A DNA stretch of 5,064 bases from JAABYT01 sp041581935 (GTDB taxonomy: Bacteria > Pseudomonadota > Gammaproteobacteria > HK1), in assembly GCA_041581935.1 (NCBI GenBank), contig JBFICP010000250.1:1-5064 (forward strand), given 5' to 3'. Numbering within the stretch: position 1 is the stretch's first letter; every line of letters starts with the position of its first letter. A program made the position numbers and the translations under genes. Positions 1 through 5,064 of this stretch are shown here, piece by piece. Under the pieces are notes generated by a model. It made no database searches, was not told the origin of the DNA, and saw nothing but the letters and a program-made list of their open reading frames with translations.

Positions 1-3000
1 GAGCCCGGCATCTGCCGTTGCACGGCTACCGAACCTCATTCGCTCACCGAGCACCAGCAAACTCGGAGTGAGCACCAGGGTGAGAATCGTGGCAAAGGTC
101 AAACCGCCGGCAACAGCCGTCGCGAGTTGCGTCCACCACTGTGTCGATGGTCCACCGACGTGCACCGCGCGATCGATGAGATCGATATTGATACCCAACA
201 CCATCGGCATCAGACCGAGCACCGTAGTGATAGCGGTGAGCAGCACCGGGCGTAAGCGCTGTGCGCCTGTGCGCACCACCGCTTCGATGATATCCAGCCC
301 CCGTCGTCGCAGGATATTGTAGGTATCGATGAGCACGATATTGTTGTTGACGACAATTCCCGCGAGCGCAATTACACCGACGCCGCTCATGACGATGCCG
401 AACGGCTGACCGGTGACGAGAAGGCCGAGAAGAACACCGACGGTGGAAAGCACGACGGCGCTCAGGATCAGAAATGCCTGATAGAAGCTGTTGAATTGGG
501 TCACCAGAATGATTGCCATAATGAAGAGCGCAATACCGAATGCCTTTACGAGAAACGCCTCGGCCTCGCGCTGCTCTTCGTCCTCACCCTTGAATTCTAT
601 GGCGACGCGGGGATCGATTCTTGCGCCTTCCAGCCAGTGCTTTATCTCCGTGACCTTGTCGTCGGCTAGAACTCCCTCGGGAACATCGGCTTCGACCTTC
701 AGCACGCGTCGACCGTCGGCACGATTGATGGTTCCCACGCGCGGCATGGCAATGCGATCGACGAAATTGCCGATGGGCACGGCGCCACTCTCGGTGGGCA
801 CCCGCAACCGATCCAGCTCGTCGAGGTTTCGGTCGCCTCGTGGAAAGCGAACGCGGATCTCCACCTCGTCTTCTGTATCATCCGGCCGATATTCACCCAC
901 TTTGATGCCATTTGTGACGAGCTTTATGGCATTTCCGACCGCCGTGATGTCGGCGCCAAAGCGGCTCGCCTCAGCGCGATCGACCTCGACCTGCCATTCG
1001 ATGCCGGGTATGGGGCGGCTGTCGGTGACGTCGACGAAGCCGCCGAGATCGTCGAGCCCACGGCGCACCGTGGCGACGGCGTCGGGCAGGAGTTCGGGAA
1101 AGCGCGAGCTCAGCTGAAGCTGAATCGGTTTGCCCACCGGCGGCCCCGCCTCTTCCTTGCGTGCCTCGATAATGATGCCGGCAAGATCCGCGGTCCGCTC
1201 GCGCACCTCTTCGAGGATCTCTTTCGCCGGGCGTCGATCCTTCCAGTCGACGAACTCGAGCTGAATCAAACCGATCGTATCCTCCGTGACCTCGGAGCGA
1301 AATGTCGTACCCGTACGTGTGTAGACAGTGGCGAACTCGTTCATGTCGAGAAGACGTCTCTCCACCTGGCGCACCAAGGCGTCGCTTTCCTCCACGGACA
1401 TGTCGCCACGAGCGCGTATGTGTAAAACAGCATTCTCCGGCTCGACATCAGGAAAGAATTCGACACCCTTTCCGAACGTCCCGTACAGGCCATAGACCCC
1501 GCCGAGCACCAACGCGGCCAGCGTCACGAGCTTGACGGGGTGAGTGACGGCCACGCGCAGCACCCTCACATAGGCGCCCGTAAAGCCGGTTATGGTGTCG
1601 AGGTCGCCGCTCTCGGCGGCCGCCAGATTGGTTGCGTTCTCGACGCCGTCCGGGGCCCGCCGCCCGAAAATGGAACCGAGCGTCGGTACGAAAACCAGTG
1701 CCATGAACAACGACGCCGTCAGGGTCGCAATCAGCGTGATGGGTAGAAACTTCATGAACTCGCCGACAATCCCCGGCCAGAACAACAGCGGCATGAACGC
1801 CGCCAGCGTAGTTGCGGTAGCCGCAGTAATCGGCCAAGCCATGCGTTTTGCAGCGGCTGCGTACGCGGCTCGTCGCGGCAGACCTTCGGCCATTTTGCGA
1901 TCTGCCAACTCCACTACCACGATAGTGCCGTCGACCAGCATGCCCACGGCCATGATCAGGGAAAACAACACCACGATGTTGATCGTGAGACCGGCAAAGC
2001 CGAGAACCAGGATGCCTGTCAGGAAGGATCCCGGAATGGAGACGCCGACGAGTCCGGCGGTGCGCACCCCAAGGGCCGCGACGATCACGATCATCACGAG
2101 AAGCACTGCGGCGAGGACGTTGTTCTGAAGGTCGTTCAACATGTCGCGTATCTGTTGCGACTTGTCCTGTGAGTACGTCACCTGAATCCCAGCGGGCCAA
2201 CCCTGGCGTTCCGACTCGACAACCGAGCGCACCTCCTCGATGGTGTCGATTATGTTCATGCCGATTCGCTTTTTTACTTCGAGCGCGACGGCCGGCTGAC
2301 CGTTGACGCGGGCAAATCCGTTTGCATCTTTGAACGTGCGGTGGGCAACTGCGACGTCTTCGAAGGTGACCACCTTATCGCCACTGGTCTTGATGGGTAG
2401 ACTCAAGACATCCTCGACGTTCTCGAACAATCCCGGAACCTTGATCGAGAATCGACCGCGTCCTGTATCCATCGCGCCAGCGGCCACCAGCTTGTTGTTG
2501 CGGTCGATGAACTGGAGCAGCGTTTCAGGCGACTGATTGAATCCTTCAAGGCGCACGGGATCGATGATCACTTCCATGAGATCTTCACGATCACCGGCGA
2601 TGTCGACTTCCAGGATTCCGGGGAGTCCCTCGAGCTTGTCGCGCAAATTGCGGGCGTGTCTGACCAGGGTGCGCTCGTCAATGTCGCCGGACAAGGTCAC
2701 CAATATGACCGGGAACAGCGCCACGTTAACCTCGTTGACGGTCGGCTCTTCGCTGTCAACCGGCAGCTCCACCTTGGCGATGTCGGCCTTCTCACGCACG
2801 TCGTTGAGTGCCTGGGCGCTGTCGAAGCCGGCTTCGAACTCGAGGGTGATGGTCGCCTGTCCTTCGCTGGCGGTGGCGCGCATCTCCTTCAGCCCTTCGA
2901 CGTTGCGAAGCTCTTTTTCCATCGGACGAACGAGCAGGCGCTCGGCGTCCTCGGCGGATATGCCATCGTGGGCAATGACGATGTAAATGATGGGAATTGC

Positions 3001-3123
3001 GACGTCCGGATCCGACTCCTTGGGTATGGTTACGTAGGCAACGGAACCGGCGATCAACAACAACGTGAGCGCCAGCAGCACCGTTCGGCTGTGTTCGATA
3101 GCGGCGTCGATAATGGATTTCAC
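1..3123 (-). CDS. RND efflux transporter permease subunit (AcrB/HAE1-like), C-terminus cut by window edge
   Basis: Proton-driven inner-membrane pump of a tripartite efflux complex, exporting drugs or other toxic compounds; the substrate cannot be read from sequence. The 1041 visible codons show the RND two-fold layout: TM1 about 11-30, a large periplasmic loop, TM2-6 about 336-479, TM7 about 530-548, a second large loop containing FFPD at 556-559, and TM8-12 about 860-1025. TM4 has GMLVDG with Asp398. TM11 has RLRP with Arg956 and Thr963, matching AcrB Arg971 and Thr978. TM10 has Asn926 where AcrB has Lys940, and Gly399 replaces the second TM4 Asp. After TM12 only a short polar tail is seen (to residue 1041), so few residues should be missing against the usual 1030-1060. 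The start is GTG: the adaptor's TGA lies in the same frame 18 bp upstream with no other start between, and GGGGA sits 5 nt before the GTG. It is co-transcribed with the adaptor. Family assignment is firm; subfamily is uncertain. Confidence 0.95.
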   Translation of the reverse strand, partial: MKSIIDAAIEHSRTVLLALTLLLIAGSVAYVTIPKESDPDVAIPIIYIVIAHDGISAEDAERLLVRPMEKELRNVEGLKEMRATASEGQATITLEFEAGFDSAQALNDVREKADIAKVELPVDSEEPTVNEVNVALFPVILVTLSGDIDERTLVRHARNLRDKLEGLPGILEVDIAGDREDLMEVIIDPVRLEGFNQSPETLLQFIDRNNKLVAAGAMDTGRGRFSIKVPGLFENVEDVLSLPIKTSGDKVVTFEDVAVAHRTFKDANGFARVNGQPAVALEVKKRIGMNIIDTIEEVRSVVESERQGWPAGIQVTYSQDKSQQIRDMLNDLQNNVLAAVLLVMIVIVAALGVRTAGLVGVSIPGSFLTGILVLGFAGLTINIVVLFSLIMAVGMLVDGTIVVVELADRKMAEGLPRRAAYAAAAKRMAWPITAATATTLAAFMPLLFWPGIVGEFMKFLPITLIATLTASLFMALVFVPTLGSIFGRRAPDGVENATNLAAAESGDLDTITGFTGAYVRVLRVAVTHPVKLVTLAALVLGGVYGLYGTFGKGVEFFPDVEPENAVLHIRARGDMSVEESDALVRQVERRLLDMNEFATVYTRTGTTFRSEVTEDTIGLIQLEFVDWKDRRPAKEILEEVRERTADLAGIIIEARKEEAGPPVGKPIQLQLSSRFPELLPDAVATVRRGLDDLGGFVDVTDSRPIPGIEWQVEVDRAEASRFGADITAVGNAIKLVTNGIKVGEYRPDDTEDEVEIRVRFPRGDRNLDELDRLRVPTESGAVPIGNFVDRIAMPRVGTINRADGRRVLKVEADVPEGVLADDKVTEIKHWLEGARIDPRVAIEFKGEDEEQREAEAFLVKAFGIALFIMAIILVTQFNSFYQAFLILSAVVLSTVGVLLGLLVTGQPFGIVMSGVGVIALAGIVVNNNIVLIDTYNILRRRGLDIIEAVVRTGAQRLRPVLLTAITTVLGLMPMVLGINIDLIDRAVHVGGPSTQWWTQLATAVAGGLTFATILTLVLTPSLLVLGERMRFGSRATADAGL

Positions 3124-3128
3124 GGTGA

Positions 3129-3133
3129 TCCCC
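3129..3133 (-). promoter_or_regulatory. Ribosome binding site of the permease gene
   Basis: GGGGA lies 5 nt before the GTG start, inside the 18-bp gap after the adaptor stop. It is a modest Shine-Dalgarno match, but it supports the GTG, which is the only usable start between the in-frame TGA and the first conserved membrane helix. Confidence 0.55.
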
Positions 3134-3141
3134 GGCCCCGA

Positions 3142-4233
3142 TCAGGCGTCCTGATCCTCGGTACGCACCTCGACCCGGTCACCTGCGCGCACGAATCCTT
3201 GACCGACGGTGATCACACGCACGCGACGGGGAAGCCCCGTGACCCAGACACCGTCGACACCGGTGCGCACGATTTCGACCGGGTGAAATACCACTCTGCC
3301 ATCGTCATCGACGCTTTTTACGCCAACCTGGTCCCGTGCGTTGAGCGAAAGCAGCGCCGGCGAAACGTAGTGCGCCGAGACGGTTTCGGCAGGAATACGC
3401 ATCTCGGCCGTGGTGCCGGATACCAGCGAGCGATCGGGATTGTCGACCTCGAGCTCGACGCGAAAGGTACGCGTTGCCTCGTCGGCCTCGGCCGCCACGT
3501 AGCGCACCACACCTTGGAGTTGCTCACCGGTGATGAGCTTGGCCCCTCCCCGAAGGCCAACCGCGAGGTGGTCGAGCTCGCGCTGCGTGACATCACCGGT
3601 AACCACAATCGGATCGAGATCGATGATGCGCGCGACTTCCTTGCCTTCGGCGATGAAGTCGCCGATCTCGACCGGACGCGTGTTGAGGATACCGTCGAAG
3701 GGCGCAACCAGCACGCTGTTGGCAATCTCCACCTCCACGCGTGCGACTTCCGCCCGCGCCGCCTCGAGATTGGCGAGTGCTTCGGCGACGTTGGCCTGTG
3801 ACTGGAAATTCTTGCTCTCGAGACGTTTCGCCGCCTGGTACTGAATCGTTCGCTGATCGACCAGTGCGCGCGCCTGCTTGAGCCGCGCTTCGCGGTCGCG
3901 CACATCCAGGCGAACGATCACATCGCCCTTCGCCACGCGTGCTCCGCGCTTGGCGCCGATGTCGACGACCCGGCCGTCGATCTCCGCGCGCAGGGTGACA
4001 CCGCGGGCCGCCTCGGTCTTGCCGTAGATGACCACGTCCCGGGTGACCGGACGGGCCTCGATGGCCTTCACCCGCACGCGGGTGATGGCGGGTCGGTCCG
4101 CGCGCGGGCCTTCGAGCGACGGGTCTCGCGTAGAGCCGGTGGCGCCGGTTCCCGAGAGCAGCCACAGGGCCAGGGCCACGGTGACGCCGAGGGCAATGAA
4201 TATGGACTGGTTGCGTTTGATAAAGCGCGTCAT
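3142..4233 (-). CDS. HlyD/AcrA-family periplasmic adaptor (membrane fusion) subunit of RND efflux pump
   Basis: A 363-residue adaptor that bridges the inner-membrane RND permease and an outer-membrane channel. Residues 1-8 are basic and 11-27 form one hydrophobic helix (signal anchor or signal peptide). No lipobox cysteine follows, so it is probably not a lipoprotein. The first lipoyl half is at about 64-110 (AEIDGRVVDIGAKRGARVAKGD), an alpha-helical hairpin rich in Ala, Arg and Glu at about 112-172, and the second lipoyl half at about 174-205 (VLVAPFDGILNTRPVEIGD). A beta-barrel follows at about 207-282 and a membrane-proximal domain at about 285-358. Length fits the family (350-400). The frame stays open 66 codons further upstream, but that part overlaps the regulator and lacks any family sequence. 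The ATG at 4233 is preferred because it begins the signal helix and has AAGGA 7 nt upstream. It lies 26 bp after the regulator and 18 bp before the permease, and is almost surely in one operon with both. Confidence 0.93.
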   Translation of the reverse strand: MTRFIKRNQSIFIALGVTVALALWLLSGTGATGSTRDPSLEGPRADRPAITRVRVKAIEARPVTRDVVIYGKTEAARGVTLRAEIDGRVVDIGAKRGARVAKGDVIVRLDVRDREARLKQARALVDQRTIQYQAAKRLESKNFQSQANVAEALANLEAARAEVARVEVEIANSVLVAPFDGILNTRPVEIGDFIAEGKEVARIIDLDPIVVTGDVTQRELDHLAVGLRGGAKLITGEQLQGVVRYVAAEADEATRTFRVELEVDNPDRSLVSGTTAEMRIPAETVSAHYVSPALLSLNARDQVGVKSVDDDGRVVFHPVEIVRTGVDGVWVTGLPRRVRVITVGQGFVRAGDRVEVRTEDQDA

Positions 4234-4240
4234 CGCGATT

Positions 4241-4245
4241 TCCTT
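4241..4245 (-). promoter_or_regulatory. Ribosome binding site of the adaptor gene
   Basis: AAGGA lies 7 nt before the ATG at 4233, in the short gap after the regulator's stop codon. It decides the start: the longer open frame reaching to 4431 would place the start inside the regulator gene. Confidence 0.7.
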
Positions 4246-4259
4246 GTCCCTTTGATGCT

Positions 4260-4811
4260 TCAGCCGGCCTTGGAGAGCGGGGCTCCGTGGCCTCGCGCCG
4301 ATTCGATCCACCGGTCGCGATTCTCGATGATGTAATCGCGCTGGGCTTCCAGGGTGACGTGGCCGAGACCCGCCACCAGATCGTGGCTTGGCGAGCGCTG
4401 TCCTTCTTCCTCGAAGGCGTTGTCGATGCACCCGAGCATGACGTCGATGTCCCGGACGCGCTCATCGAGCACCTCGGCGAGCCGCTCGGCGCTCATCAGA
4501 TGGGCGAAGTACAGGAGCACGAGAAATTCCGAGCGCACCTTGTGTCGCGGTGGCGTCTCCGCCAGCGCGGTTTCGAGCCGGGCGCGCCCGGTGGCGGTGA
4601 TGCTGTAGACCTTCTTGTCGGGGCGCTTGTCCTGGGCCACGTCCCGGCAATTGACCATGCCCGTGCGGGTGAGCTCACCGAGGGCGGGATAGATGGAGCC
4701 GTAGCCGGCAACGAAAAAATGCGCGAACGACTGCTCGAAATGCTTCTTGATCTCGTAACCGGTCATGTCGCGCAGGGTCAACACCCCCAGGCAAAGCGTC
4801 TTCACATCCAT
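4260..4811 (-). CDS. PadR-family transcriptional regulator
   Basis: A 183-residue cytoplasmic DNA-binding protein, probably the repressor of its own efflux operon. Residues 1-80 form the PadR winged helix: MDVKTLCLGVLTL, then GYEIKK (18-23), the recognition-helix region GSIYPALGELTRTGMV (38-53), and a wing ending in KKVYSITATGRARLE (66-80). Residues 90-170 are a helical dimerisation region resembling the C-terminal domain of PadR/AphA-type proteins, opening with RSEFLVLLYFAHLMS (93-107) and ending with EAQRDYIIENRDRW (155-168). Length matches the roughly 180-residue PadR subfamily. The frame is open 38 codons further upstream, but those codons read through the AT-rich promoter and its repeats, and the conserved domain begins at the ATG at 4811. 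Its ribosome site is weak (GAGAG, 10 nt upstream). Family members typically repress a linked transporter or detoxification gene until a small ligand binds; that role is inferred here from position and from the two dyads just upstream. Confidence 0.92.
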   Translation of the reverse strand: MDVKTLCLGVLTLRDMTGYEIKKHFEQSFAHFFVAGYGSIYPALGELTRTGMVNCRDVAQDKRPDKKVYSITATGRARLETALAETPPRHKVRSEFLVLLYFAHLMSAERLAEVLDERVRDIDVMLGCIDNAFEEEGQRSPSHDLVAGLGHVTLEAQRDYIIENRDRWIESARGHGAPLSKAG

Positions 4812-4832
4812 CGTCGCGGCACTCTCATTGCT

Positions 4833-4849
4833 TATATCGAAACGAAATA
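4833..4849. promoter_or_regulatory. Operator-like dyad 1, likely PadR binding site
   Basis: TATATCGAAACGAAATA is an imperfect inverted repeat: two 7-bp arms around a 3-bp centre, with 6 of 7 pairs matching. It is repeated with a single base change 30 bp to the right. It lies between the predicted transcription start and the regulator's ATG, where a bound dimer would block transcription. Binding by the neighbouring PadR protein is an inference. Confidence 0.6.
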
Positions 4850-4860
4850 TGCTATCACGA

Positions 4861-4889
4861 TATATATCGAAGCGAAATAATCTAGTAAA
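4861..4889 (-). promoter_or_regulatory. Predicted sigma70-type promoter of the efflux operon
   Basis: On the minus strand, TTTACT (4889-4884) is followed after 17 bp by TATATA (4866-4861). Each matches the consensus hexamer at 4 of 6 positions with ideal spacing. Transcription would start near 4854, giving a leader of about 42 nt before the regulator's ATG. The site lies in an AT-rich island within GC-rich DNA and is overlapped by the two dyads. The exact hexamers are uncertain because several TA-rich alternatives exist nearby. Confidence 0.45.
4863..4879. promoter_or_regulatory. Operator-like dyad 2, likely PadR binding site
   Basis: TATATCGAAGCGAAATA matches dyad 1 at 16 of 17 positions and has the same arm structure, differing only in the central triplet (AAG for AAA). 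It lies between the predicted -35 and -10 elements and overlaps the -10. Its centre is 30 bp from that of dyad 1, close to three helical turns, so both sites would face a similar side of the DNA. Confidence 0.6.
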
Positions 4890-4890
4890 A

Positions 4891-5064
4891 AACCGGCGTT
4901 CCCACGCAACTACCCAGTCCATCACAGTTCCGTGCGGCTCCTATTCCGGCGGCTGCACGCGCATCCCGCTGGGGCCGATAAGGTGAAAGGAGGGCGCGTT
5001 CCCTTCACCAGCGTTCGTTCACCATCCGCAGCGAGGGACACCGCCTGTGCGTGCAGGCAGAGCC
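4891..5064. other. Upstream region at right edge with no supported gene
   Basis: No recognisable gene, RNA or mobile element is seen in these 174 bases. A minus-strand frame is open from the edge (5062) to a TGA at 4924-4922, 46 residues with no family I recognise; it could be the tail of an upstream gene or chance. Two inverted repeats are present: 4982-5009, where GGTGAAAGGA pairs with TTCCCTTCACC with one main mismatch, and 5043-5058, a perfect 5-bp stem GCCTG/CAGGC with a 6-nt loop. Neither has a T-run on either side, so neither is a convincing intrinsic terminator. Confidence 0.35.

Noticed and set aside
1448..2200. 250-residue minus-strand open frame inside the permease gene
   Set aside because: It is in a different frame from the permease, which is continuous with correct helices through this region. 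Its Arg-rich, low-complexity translation is a frame shadow, not evidence of a frameshift.
2656..3801. 381-residue plus-strand open frame spanning parts of the permease and adaptor genes
   Set aside because: It lies wholly antisense to two well-supported genes and crosses their junction, with a His/Asp/Gly/Arg-rich composition typical of reverse-strand shadows in GC-rich DNA. It shows no recognisable domain or signal and no reason to exist beyond codon bias on the other strand.
4234..4431. N-terminal extension of the adaptor to an ATG at 4431
   Set aside because: The extra 66 codons overlap the regulator, look like out-of-frame translation, and would bury the signal helix. The ATG at 4233 has a good ribosome site.
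3593..4465. 290-residue minus-strand frame overlapping the adaptor and regulator
   Set aside because: Arg/Gly/Ser-rich out-of-frame translation of two firm genes; no conserved motif.
4833..4879. Start of a CRISPR array or transposon end
   Set aside because: Only two copies exist, the 13-bp gap is too short for a spacer, and there is no adjacent cas or transposase gene. Position at a regulator's promoter explains the repeat better.
4812..4925. N-terminal extension of the PadR regulator to an ATG at 4925
   Set aside because: The extra 38 codons read through the AT-rich promoter and both dyads, giving a repeated Phe-Arg-Phe-Asp-Ile that only mirrors the DNA repeat. The PadR domain begins at the ATG at 4811.
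4891..4960. Resemblance of the right-edge sequence to a group II intron end
   Set aside because: A short GAGCCG-CACGG-like string was noticed, but no domain V structure or reverse transcriptase is visible, so the likeness is too weak to claim.
4982..5009. Intrinsic terminator
   Set aside because: The stem has a mismatch and there is no T-run on either strand after it.

Overview
The window holds one minus-strand operon for a tripartite RND-type efflux pump, led by its own PadR-family regulator. The order of transcription, from the right edge leftwards, is padR-like regulator (4811-4260), HlyD/AcrA-type periplasmic adaptor (4233-3142) and RND inner-membrane permease (3123 to the left edge). 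The gaps are only 26 and 18 bp. The permease is open to the first base of the window and lacks only its extreme C-terminus and stop codon. Numbering its helices and motifs along the whole length gave a consistent register with no frameshift.

The organism is probably a GC-rich Gram-negative bacterium, most likely a proteobacterium. The coding DNA is GC-rich, with the strong antisense shadow ORFs typical of such genomes, and a membrane-fusion adaptor implies a periplasm and outer membrane. No lineage can be fixed from this sequence alone. No outer-membrane channel gene is visible, so the pump would use a TolC-like protein encoded elsewhere or beyond the left edge.

Right of the regulator start lies an AT-rich island (roughly 28% G+C over 4833-4890). 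It carries two near-identical 17-bp imperfect dyads, 30 bp centre to centre, overlapping a plausible sigma70-type promoter. This is the expected layout for PadR autorepression of the operon, with release when a ligand binds. Right of that, about 4891-5064, there is no gene I can support, only two small inverted repeats and a short open frame running in from the edge.

I see no CRISPR array, tRNA, rRNA, mobile element or clearly novel system. The most interesting points are the paired operator-like dyads and the altered proton-relay residues of the permease (one Asp in TM4, and Asn where AcrB has Lys940).
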